Origin: Propionicimonas sp.
Lineage (GTDB): Bacteria > Actinomycetota > Actinomycetes > Propionibacteriales > Propionibacteriaceae
Length of the DNA: 64,000 nucleotides
Assembly: GCA_013791955.1 (NCBI GenBank)
Contig: VMSW01000001.1
Coordinates: 1 to 64,000 of the forward strand
Reading direction: 5' to 3'
Shown: piece by piece, positions 8,102-15,084 of the stretch
How positions within the stretch are numbered: the stretch's first letter is position 1
Layout: every line of letters starts with the position of its first letter
The notes under the pieces: model-generated
What the model saw: the letters and a program-made list of their open reading frames with translations, nothing else
The model's database searches: none
Told to the model about the DNA's origin: nothing
Made by a program: the position numbers and the translations under genes

Positions 8102-8473
8102 ATGGCGGTACCCGGAGAGCTCGAGCATGCGGTGATGAGCATCCTCTGGTCGCGCCCGGATTGGGTGTCGGTGCGCGAGGTTCACGAACGGCTGGCCGTC
8201 GAGCGGGACCTGGCCTACACCACCGTCATGACGGTGCTCGATCGGCTGGCCAAAAAGGGGCTGGCTACGCGATATCTCGAGGGGCGCGCCTGGCTCTACC
8301 GGCCAGCCAGGACCGAGGCTGACGAGTTCTCGGCCTCGCTGATCCAGACCCTGTCGAAGCTGGAGCCAACTGCCCGCCGTGAGGTATTGGCGGTGGTGAA
8401 CCGGACCTTCGCCGAGCCCGAGACCGTCTTGCAGGGTGAAAAGAGTCCGAGTAAAAATCGTCCGCAAATGTAA
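8102..8473 (+). CDS. BlaI/MecI/CopY family transcriptional regulator
   Basis: The 123-residue protein opens with a winged-helix domain; LAYTTVMTVLDRLAKKGL near residues 40-57 is the typical BlaI/MecI recognition helix region. The C-terminal third is the dimerisation segment in this family. No BlaR-type sensor protease is nearby. The gene diverges from cydA with a candidate operator in between, so control of the cytochrome bd operon is the obvious hypothesis. Its own transcript may continue into the YetF-like gene 28 bp downstream. No upstream ribosome site is obvious. Confidence 0.88.
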   Translation: MAVPGELEHAVMSILWSRPDWVSVREVHERLAVERDLAYTTVMTVLDRLAKKGLATRYLEGRAWLYRPARTEADEFSASLIQTLSKLEPTARREVLAVVNRTFAEPETVLQGEKSPSKNRPQM

Positions 8474-8501
8474 GAACAAATAGTGGGAGTAACGTTCGCC
8501 C

Positions 8502-9095
8502 ATGATAATTCCTGATTGGCTGATGTCGTTCGCCACGATCGACATCTCGGTGTGGGAGAAGGTTGCCCGCACCATCGCCGTCTACCTGGCGATCGCGGTG
8601 CTGTTCCGGGTGGCTGGCAAGCGGCTGCTATCCCAGATGAACTCCCTCGACCTCGTGGTGATCCTGCTGTTGTCCAACGTGGTGCAGAACGCCATCATCG
8701 GGCCGGACAACTCAGTGTTGGGCGGGCTGGTCGGCGCCGCGGTGCTGATCGGATTCAACGCTGTGCTGGACCGGATCGCTGAGTCAGGGCCGCGGCTGCG
8801 GCGGTTACTCATCGGCAAACCGACCGAGCTGATCACCAACGGACGCCTTGATGCGCGTGCGCTGGCACGGATGGGGGTCAGCCCGCACGAACTCGATGTG
8901 GCGCTGCGACGGCAGGGCGCGGCCGCAATTAGCGATGTGCAAAGGGCGCAGATTCAGCCGGGTGGGGGGATCCTGGTTGACCTGAAGTCCGGCGATCAGC
9001 CCGCCACTCGCGACGACCTGGTGGCTGCCGTGGTGGCGCTGACCGAACTCGTCCGGTCAGCGAAGCCAGCCAATCACGGCTCGTCTACTTCTTGA
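8502..9095 (+). CDS. DUF421 / YetF-like membrane protein
   Basis: The 197-residue protein has about three N-terminal membrane helices (residues 20-95) followed by a small soluble domain. RVAGKRLLSQMNSLDLVVILLLSNVVQNAI and the later GKPTELITNGRLD pattern are typical of DUF421 (YetF) proteins, whose role is not established. Its stop codon overlaps the 3' end of the convergent esterase gene by 11 bp. It may be co-transcribed with the upstream BlaI-type regulator, but nothing else in the sequence shows a joint function. Confidence 0.82.
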   Translation: MIIPDWLMSFATIDISVWEKVARTIAVYLAIAVLFRVAGKRLLSQMNSLDLVVILLLSNVVQNAIIGPDNSVLGGLVGAAVLIGFNAVLDRIAESGPRLRRLLIGKPTELITNGRLDARALARMGVSPHELDVALRRQGAAAISDVQRAQIQPGGGILVDLKSGDQPATRDDLVAAVVALTELVRSAKPANHGSSTS

Positions 9096-10053
9096 GGGCT
9101 GCGACCACCCCTGGCCAGGCGCTCTTCAACTGGGCCGACCAGTACTTGTAGGAGTGGGTGCCGTTGCTGCTGGTGTGCGTCCGTAGGGTGATCTTCAGCT
9201 TGGCTGTGCCGAGGGATTTCAGCCGTTTCGCCAGCTTGATCGTCTGAGCGCGCAGCGCGCTCTCTACCGATCCGCCGTTCTTGCCCGCGTAGAGGTAGAG
9301 GTAGGTGCCGCGCAGGCCTTTGGCCAGATAGTAGGGATCATGTTTCTTCCAGGTCTTGGCACCAGTTTTCGTCTTCGGGTTGCCCCACAGTCGGTAGCGG
9401 GCGCCACTGGAGTAGACATCGCGCAGGTCGTTCAGCACCATGCTCGGGTTGCGTAACGGATTGGCAACCGGGCTGAGCGCGACCACCGCCTTGAATCTTT
9501 CCGGGTGCCGGGCGGCATAGCTCAAGGCGCCAAAGCCGCCCATGGAGTAGCCAGCCAGAGCCTTGCGATTGAAGTCGATTGGGAAACCTTGGGCCTTGAG
9601 ATAGCGCGGCAGTTCGCCCAGGTGGAAGGTCTCCCACTTCGAGCCGGTGTTCCAATCGGAGTAGTACCCAGCCTTGCCTCCCTCAGGCATCACCAGGACG
9701 ACGCCGCTGCTGGCCGCCGCGTCGAAAAGACCTGCGAACTTGCGCCAGACATAGCGCTCGGCAGTGCTGTCGGTGGTGCCGTGGAGCAGGAAGACCACCG
9801 GCCAGCCACCGCTGGGAGCCTGAGAAGCTGGCGCGGGCAGTAGCACTCGCACCCAGACGACGCTCCCACCGGCTGCACTCGAGGGAACTGCGAGGTCGAA
9901 GTCGCGTCGGTCGCCGGCCACCTGCGGACTCACCACCGCGCCCAAGGACTCGGTGGGCTTGGGCGCTGCGGCAGCTGGGCCTGGGGTCGCGCTGCTGACC
10001 AACGCCACGGTGATCAGCAGCGCGGCCAGGGCGTGCCGTGGTTTCTTCCCCAT
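9085..10053 (-). CDS. Secreted alpha/beta-hydrolase, putative esterase
   Basis: The 322-residue protein starts best at the ATG at 10053, which is followed at once by a signal peptide (KKPRH, a hydrophobic core, and an Ala-rich cleavage region near residue 30). A further in-frame ATG nine codons upstream would add residues that do not suit a signal peptide. The nucleophile elbow GYSMGG near residue 184 and the FLLHGTTDS oxyanion region place it in the putative-esterase (D) group with antigen 85 and S-formylglutathione hydrolase relatives. The substrate is unknown. It faces the YetF-like gene and overlaps it by 11 bp. It is probably secreted or surface-anchored. Confidence 0.85.
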   Translation of the reverse strand: MGKKPRHALAALLITVALVSSATPGPAAAAPKPTESLGAVVSPQVAGDRRDFDLAVPSSAAGGSVVWVRVLLPAPASQAPSGGWPVVFLLHGTTDSTAERYVWRKFAGLFDAAASSGVVLVMPEGGKAGYYSDWNTGSKWETFHLGELPRYLKAQGFPIDFNRKALAGYSMGGFGALSYAARHPERFKAVVALSPVANPLRNPSMVLNDLRDVYSSGARYRLWGNPKTKTGAKTWKKHDPYYLAKGLRGTYLYLYAGKNGGSVESALRAQTIKLAKRLKSLGTAKLKITLRTHTSSNGTHSYKYWSAQLKSAWPGVVAALKK

Positions 10054-10201
10054 GCGATCGATGATTGGGCACTCCGACAAGGGGTGTCAATCCGGGCTAG
10101 GCGGTAGTGCGGATCGATTCGAGCGCCGGGGCCGCGAAGGCGTCCAGTCGATCGGTGAGGGCCAAGGCCTCAGCCTAGTGAGCCCGCGACGCTGCCCACC
10201 T

Positions 10202-10266
10202 GCTCATGGGGACGGTTCCGGTGAGTAGCTCATGGGGACAGACCCGCAGGAACCGTCCCCACGAGC
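10202..10266. repeat. REP-like long inverted repeat with GGGGACGGTTCC arms
   Basis: The arm at 10202-10219 and its reverse complement at 10249-10266 match at 17 of 18 positions around a 29-base loop. The 12-base core GGGGACGGTTCC appears three times (10208-10219; inverted at 10249-10260 and 10275-10286), and GCTCATGGGGA is repeated directly 26 bp apart. It lies just after the stop of the reverse-strand ABC gene at 10291. This resembles REP/BIME elements mobilised by Y1-type transposases; no such transposase is in the window. Confidence 0.75.
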
Positions 10267-10290
10267 TGCGCGGAGGAACCGTCCCCGGGG

Positions 10291-12255
10291 TTAGGCGGCG
10301 TCCTCGTCGACCAGGGCGGCGGCGAACTGGGCGCGGTAGAGCCGGTGGTAGGCGCCCTCGGTGGCCAGAAGCTCCTCATGGGTGCCCTGCTCGACGATGG
10401 CGCCGTCCTCCATCACCAGGATCACGTCGGCGTCGCGAATGGTGCTCAGCCGGTGAGCGATGACGAAGCTGGTGCGATCAGCCCGCAACTTCTTCATGGC
10501 CCGCTGGACGAGCAACTCGGTGCGAGTATCGACCGAGCTGGTTGCCTCATCCAGGATCAGCAGCGACGGCTCGGCGAGGAACGCCCGGGCGATGGTGATC
10601 AGCTGCTTCTCCCCAGCTGACAGGTTGGACGCCTCATCGTCGATGACGGTGTCGTAGCCATCAGGCAGCGAATGCACGAAGCGATCGACATAGGTCGCCT
10701 TGGCGGCGGCGAGGATCTCCTCGGCACTGGCGCCCTGGCGGCCGTAGGCGATGTTGTCGCGAATCGTGCCGCCGAACAGCCAGGTGTCCTGCAACACCAT
10801 GCCGATCTGCCCGCGCAGATCCCGACGCGGGACGCTGGCGATGTCGACCCCGTCCAGGGTGATCCGGCCGGCCTGGACCTCGTAGAAGCGCAGGATCAGG
10901 TTCACCAGGGTCGTCTTGCCAGCACCGGTCGGGCCCACGATGGCCACCGTCGAACCAGGCTTGGCAACCAAAGATAGATCGGTGATCAGCGGCTTCTCGG
11001 GGTCGTAGCTGAAGCTGACGTTCTCGAAGGCGACCCGTCCAGTCACCGGGGTGGGCAGGACGCCGACGGCGTCGGGGGTCTCTTCGGTCGCATCCAGCAC
11101 CTCGAAGACCCGCTCGGCCGACGCCACGCCTGACTGCAGCAGGTTGGCCATCGAGGCCAGCGAGGTGATCGGCTGAGTGAACATCCGGCTGTACTGGATG
11201 AACGCCTGCACAGCGCCGATGGTGAGGCTGCCGCCGGTCACCATTAGCCCGCCGACTACGGCAATCACCACATAGTTCAGGTTCCCGACGAAGAACATCA
11301 CCGGCATGATGATTCCGGAGATGAACTGGGCACCGAAGGCCGCATCGAACAGTTCGGCGTTTTTGACCCGGAACTGCTCAGCAATCTCGCGGCGCCGGCC
11401 GAACACGGTCACCAGTTCGTGGCCGGTGTAGGCCTCCTCGATCTGCGAGTTGAGCTCGCCGGTGGCCTTCCAGGTGGTCGCGAACAGCTTCTGCGACCGC
11501 TTCCCGATGGCCATGGCCAGCATCATCACGATCGGAATGGTGATCAGCGCCACCAGGGCCAACACCCAGGAGACGTAGAACATCATCACCACGACGCCGA
11601 TGACCGTGAACAGGTTGGTCAGGATCTGGTTCAGGGTCTGCTGCAGCGACTGGGAGATGTTGTCGACGTCGTTGGTGACCCGACTGAGCAGTTCGCCGCG
11701 GGGCTGGCCGTCGAAGTACTTCAGCGGCAACCGATCGATCTTCTCGCTCACCTGCGAGCGCAGCCGGTAGACCGAGCGCTGCACGATCGAGTTGATGATG
11801 AAACCGGCCAGCCAAGCCAGGACGAAGTAGATGACATAGGCAACCAGTGCGATCACCAACACCTGGGCAACCACGGCGAACGGAATCGGGGTGTGGTTCG
11901 TCACGGCGGCGTCGTAAACCAGGTTGGTGGCCTGGCCGAGGATGGCTGGCCCGACCGCGTTCACCGCGGTGGAGACCACGATCATCACCAGGACGGCGAT
12001 GATCTTGGGTAACTCCGGCCGCAGATGGCCCAGCAGGCGTTTCAGCGACGGGACGAAAGCCGCCGCCTTCTCGCCAGTTCCGGAGCCGTGCATCATCGGG
12101 CCGCCACCGCGCTGCGGGCCGTACTTGGGCCGCTCGTTGGCCTTGATCGGCTGCTTGGTTGTTGAGTTCCCTGAGCTTGGCCCGCCCTGAGCTTGTCGAA
12201 GGGTCGAAGGGTCGACGGGCTCAGCCACCTTGGCTGTGCTGTTCTTGGCGCTCAT
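10291..12255 (-). CDS. ABC exporter half-transporter (permease plus ATPase), second of a pair
   Basis: The 654-residue protein has an exporter-type membrane domain (about residues 70-360) and a nucleotide-binding domain (about 395-650) with GPTGAGKTT as Walker A and the slightly unusual signature LSAGEKQLIT. It probably forms a heterodimer with the half-transporter encoded just upstream, like other two-gene multidrug or peptide exporters. Its start overlaps the upstream stop by four bases. The first 60 residues are a polar extension; residues about 10-30 are encoded by the dispersed CTGAGCTTGTCGAAGGGT repeat. A regulatory TetR gene begins the operon. Confidence 0.92.
   Translation of the reverse strand: MSAKNSTAKVAEPVDPSTLRQAQGGPSSGNSTTKQPIKANERPKYGPQRGGGPMMHGSGTGEKAAAFVPSLKRLLGHLRPELPKIIAVLVMIVVSTAVNAVGPAILGQATNLVYDAAVTNHTPIPFAVVAQVLVIALVAYVIYFVLAWLAGFIINSIVQRSVYRLRSQVSEKIDRLPLKYFDGQPRGELLSRVTNDVDNISQSLQQTLNQILTNLFTVIGVVVMMFYVSWVLALVALITIPIVMMLAMAIGKRSQKLFATTWKATGELNSQIEEAYTGHELVTVFGRRREIAEQFRVKNAELFDAAFGAQFISGIIMPVMFFVGNLNYVVIAVVGGLMVTGGSLTIGAVQAFIQYSRMFTQPITSLASMANLLQSGVASAERVFEVLDATEETPDAVGVLPTPVTGRVAFENVSFSYDPEKPLITDLSLVAKPGSTVAIVGPTGAGKTTLVNLILRFYEVQAGRITLDGVDIASVPRRDLRGQIGMVLQDTWLFGGTIRDNIAYGRQGASAEEILAAAKATYVDRFVHSLPDGYDTVIDDEASNLSAGEKQLITIARAFLAEPSLLILDEATSSVDTRTELLVQRAMKKLRADRTSFVIAHRLSTIRDADVILVMEDGAIVEQGTHEELLATEGAYHRLYRAQFAAALVDEDAA
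12165..12228. repeat. Dispersed repeat in the N-terminal extension of the ABC exporter gene
   Basis: Two copies of the core (TTCCCTGAGCTTGG and CCCTGAGCTTGTCGAAGGGT) followed by an inverted part copy lie inside the coding region, near the 5' end. They are read in frame and give a Pro/Ser/Gln-rich segment ahead of the membrane domain. This is the second protein in the window that has absorbed the repeat without loss of frame. Confidence 0.82.
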
Positions 12256-13982
12256 GCCGCCACCTCCGCTTTGAACTGGCTTTCGACGATTTCGGCGTAG
12301 GTGGGGCAGGTTTCCAGGAGTTCCTCGTGCGTGCCGATGCCCACGATCGCCCCGTCGTCGAGGACGATGATCGCCGTGGCCTCCCGGATAGTCGAGACTC
12401 GCTGAGCGACCACGATCACCGCCGCATTCTCGGTTTCCGGGGCCAGAGCGGCTCGCAGGGCGGCGTCGGTGGCTACGTCGAGTGCGGAGAACGAGTCATC
12501 GAAGATGTAGAGCTCAGGTCGACGCACCAGAGCACGGGCGATGGCCAGACGTTGGCGCTGCCCGCCGGAAACATTGGTGCCACCCTGGCTGATCGCTGAG
12601 TTCAGCGCCTCAGGCATTCGGCGGACGAAGTCGGCGGCCTGGGCCACTTCGAGGGCGTGCCACAACTCGTCATCGCTGGCATCAGGCTTGCCCAACTTGA
12701 GGTTCGAGGCCACCGTCCCGCTGAACAGGTAGGGACGCTGGGGCACCAACCCGATCCGTCCCCACAGCAGATCGGGGTCGAGTTCGCGGACGTCGACGCC
12801 ATCGACGCTAACCACGCCGTCGGTGGCATCGACCAGGCGTGGGATCAGGTTCACCAAGGTGGTCTTGCCAGCGCCGGTGGAACCGATGATGGCCGTGGTA
12901 GTGCCGGGACGCACGGTGAAGCTGATCCCGTCGAGCACCGGATGGGCTGCACCGGGGTAGGCGAAACTGACGCCGGTGAAGGCCACCTCGCCATGTCGGC
13001 TCAGCTTGGTCACCGGGCTGGTCGGCGGCACCACCGAGGAGGAAGTGTCGAGCACCTGATTGATCCGCTCGGCACCGACTGCGGCGCGTGGCGCCATCAT
13101 CAAAATCATGGTGGACATCACCACGCTCATCAGAATCTGGGTCAGGTAGGCCAGGTAGGCCGTGAGTTGCCCCACCTGCAGATCGCCGGAGGAGATCCGG
13201 AAGGCGCCGAACCAGATCACCGCGATGCTGGAGAGGTTCATCACGAAGAACACCACCGGGAACATCGTCATCATCCGGCGCCCGATCCGGGTGGCGGTGT
13301 CGGCGAGATCGTGGTTGGCGGCATCGAAGCGAGCCGATTCGGTTGGCTCGCGGACGAACGCCCGAATCACCCGCAGGCCTGAGAGCAACTCGCGCAACAC
13401 CCGGTTGAGGTTGTCGATGCGGGTCTGCTGGGCCTTGAACAGCGGCATGGTTTGGATGATCAGGATGCCGATGATGCCGCCGAGCACGACCACCGCCACC
13501 AAAATCAGCCAGCTAAGGCCGACGTCCTCGCGTAGCGCCATCACCACCCCGCCGATCATCATCAACGGGGCGCTGATGATCATGGTGGCGGTCATCAGCA
13601 CCAGCATCTGAAGTTGTTGGACGTCGTTGGTGTTGCGGGTGATCAGGGTGGGGGCGCCGAAGGAGTTCATCTCGCGAGCGGAGAAGGAAAGCGCGCGGTC
13701 GAAGATGGCCTGGCGCAGGTCGCGTCCAAACGCCATCGCTGTGCTGGCGCCGAACCAGGTGGCGCCGATCTGGCCGACGATTTGCAGCAACGAGACGCCC
13801 AGCATCACCGCACCGATCATCCAGATGTAGCCGGTGTTTCCGGTAGCCACACCGTCATCGATGATCGAGGCGTTCAGGGTCGGCAGGAACAGCGCTGCGG
13901 TGGCCTGCACCAGTTGCAGGCCCAGGATGGCGGCCAGATAGCCGGAGTAGGGGCGCAGGTAGCGCACCAGAAGGCGGATCAT
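12252..13982 (-). CDS. ABC exporter half-transporter (permease plus ATPase), first of a pair
   Basis: The 576-residue protein has six membrane helices in the first 310 residues and an ATPase domain with GSTGAGKTT and the canonical signature VSGGQRQRLAIARAL. In heterodimeric exporters one partner keeps a standard ATP site and the other varies; this partner carries the standard signature, whereas its neighbour has LSAGEKQ. It starts inside the tetR stop (ATGA overlap), with GGAGAG as ribosome site. The operon tetR-ABC-ABC suggests drug or metabolite efflux induced by the exported compound; the substrate cannot be read from sequence. Confidence 0.92.
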   Translation of the reverse strand: MIRLLVRYLRPYSGYLAAILGLQLVQATAALFLPTLNASIIDDGVATGNTGYIWMIGAVMLGVSLLQIVGQIGATWFGASTAMAFGRDLRQAIFDRALSFSAREMNSFGAPTLITRNTNDVQQLQMLVLMTATMIISAPLMMIGGVVMALREDVGLSWLILVAVVVLGGIIGILIIQTMPLFKAQQTRIDNLNRVLRELLSGLRVIRAFVREPTESARFDAANHDLADTATRIGRRMMTMFPVVFFVMNLSSIAVIWFGAFRISSGDLQVGQLTAYLAYLTQILMSVVMSTMILMMAPRAAVGAERINQVLDTSSSVVPPTSPVTKLSRHGEVAFTGVSFAYPGAAHPVLDGISFTVRPGTTTAIIGSTGAGKTTLVNLIPRLVDATDGVVSVDGVDVRELDPDLLWGRIGLVPQRPYLFSGTVASNLKLGKPDASDDELWHALEVAQAADFVRRMPEALNSAISQGGTNVSGGQRQRLAIARALVRRPELYIFDDSFSALDVATDAALRAALAPETENAAVIVVAQRVSTIREATAIIVLDDGAIVGIGTHEELLETCPTYAEIVESQFKAEVAA

Positions 13983-14578
13983 TTCTCTCCTTGGACGATG
14001 CCGTGCAGCACGACCATCGCCATCGATTCAGGGGTCGGGGGAGCGTCACCGGGCGACACTCCGAAGGTGGCTGCGAAAGCCAATGCGTTGAGCAGTTTGG
14101 CGGCGGTGTCGATTGGGACGCTGAGCTGTTCGGCGTATGGGGCCAGGGCGGTGGCGGTAGCGGCGAAGACGCGCAGCCGGCCATCGCCGGGGCCGTGCCG
14201 CAGCGGGCCTTCCGGCGGGTGTGGCCGACCGTGGCCGAAGCCGGCACCAGCCAGATGGGCGAAAAGCGAACGGGTTCGGGTGATCTCGTCGCTGAGGATG
14301 GTCAGCGTTGCGGTCACTCGCTCCGCGAGCCCCTGTTCCGCCGGTAGCGCGGCGAGCGCTGCGATGGCCTGGGTGGGTTCGACAGCCGCGGCGATGGCGG
14401 CGTGAATGATGTCGGACTTGGTCTCGAAGACGCGAAAGATCGTGCCCTCGGCCACGCAGGCCGCCTGGGCGATCTGGCTGGTGCTGAGCTCTGGCCCGCG
14501 CTCCAACAGCAGCGGCAAGGTGGCCTCGACGATCGCCTGGCGGCGCTCGTCCGGGGTCATCGGGGTAGCTCTACTCAC
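13979..14578 (-). CDS. TetR family repressor of the ABC exporter operon
   Basis: The N-terminal domain carries a TetR helix-turn-helix (LSTSQIAQAACVAEGTIFRVFETK), followed by a long ligand-binding domain. The start at GTG 14578 is chosen because a good promoter lies just upstream: TATAAT at 14585-14590 and TTGTGA at 14607-14612 with a 16-bp spacer. Transcription would begin at about 14578, so the mRNA would be leaderless. The ATG at 14560 is an alternative. The in-frame ATG at 14602 lies upstream of the -10 box and can be set aside. Its stop overlaps the first ABC gene (ATGA), so repressor and exporter share one transcript. Confidence 0.87.
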   Translation of the reverse strand: MSRATPMTPDERRQAIVEATLPLLLERGPELSTSQIAQAACVAEGTIFRVFETKSDIIHAAIAAAVEPTQAIAALAALPAEQGLAERVTATLTILSDEITRTRSLFAHLAGAGFGHGRPHPPEGPLRHGPGDGRLRVFAATATALAPYAEQLSVPIDTAAKLLNALAFAATFGVSPGDAPPTPESMAMVVLHGIVQGEK

Positions 14579-14584
14579 CCCGCC

Positions 14585-14612
14585 ATTATAGTGAGTGAGC
14601 ACTCACTCACAA
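14585..14612 (-). promoter_or_regulatory. Promoter with embedded TetR operator
   Basis: Reading the reverse strand, TTGTGA (14607-14612) is followed by a 16-bp spacer and a consensus TATAAT (14585-14590). The spacer and part of the -35 box are occupied by a perfect inverted repeat, GTGAGTGAG-CA-CTCACTCAC at 14591-14610. Repeats of the TGAGTGnnCACTCA type are common TetR operators in actinobacteria. A bound repressor would exclude RNA polymerase, so this gives tight self-control of the tetR-ABC-ABC operon. Confidence 0.8.
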
Positions 14613-14679
14613 GTCGCAACGGTGCTCACAATTGCGCGCGGGGATGCTGCCGAACCGATGATCGGCCTAGCCTCGCCGC

Positions 14680-15021
14680 ATGAAGCTGAGCAGCATTTCC
14701 GGCGTGGTGGTCCCCGTCCGCGACCCTGAGGTGAGCCGGGACTTCTACCGGCAGCTCGGATTCCGAACCGGCAACAGCGGTGCTGGTTTCGCCACGGTCT
14801 ACGTCAACTGGTTCTGGATCGAGTTCGTGGTTGGCGAGCCCACTCCGTCCACCTCGGCCATTGCGGTGAAAGTCGAGGATGTCGAGACCGCGGCTGAAGA
14901 ATTGGCGGAGTTGGGCCTTGGCGGGCACCTCGTCGGTGGGTACGGACTCACCGGCAACGGGCGAAAGGGAATTCGGGTGATTGACCCCGACGGCTACCAG
15001 GTAGAGCTATTCGTCAAGTAG
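14680..15021 (+). CDS. VOC (glyoxalase/bleomycin resistance) family protein
   Basis: The 113-residue protein shows the paired beta-alpha-beta-beta-beta modules of the VOC fold: the opening VVVPVRDPEVSRDFYRQLGF and the ending IRVIDPDGYQVELF are family hallmarks, and the final Glu is the usual metal ligand. One module has a Trp/Phe-rich strand in place of the typical first metal-binding histidine, so the enzymatic activity is uncertain. It diverges from the tetR operon and stands alone before the peptidase gene. Possible roles are metabolite isomerisation, ring cleavage or drug binding. Confidence 0.82.
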   Translation: MKLSSISGVVVPVRDPEVSRDFYRQLGFRTGNSGAGFATVYVNWFWIEFVVGEPTPSTSAIAVKVEDVETAAEELAELGLGGHLVGGYGLTGNGRKGIRVIDPDGYQVELFVK

Positions 15022-15084
15022 TAATAGGGAGTTCGCGGACAAATTTCCGAGTAGGGGCCGATCCGCAGGGCTTGACCAGCGGAT

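Noticed and set aside
8045-8575. N-terminal extension of CydA to give 669 residues
   Set aside because: It would overlap the divergent regulator gene completely and has no similarity to cytochrome bd subunits; the ATG at 8044 gives the normal N-terminus.
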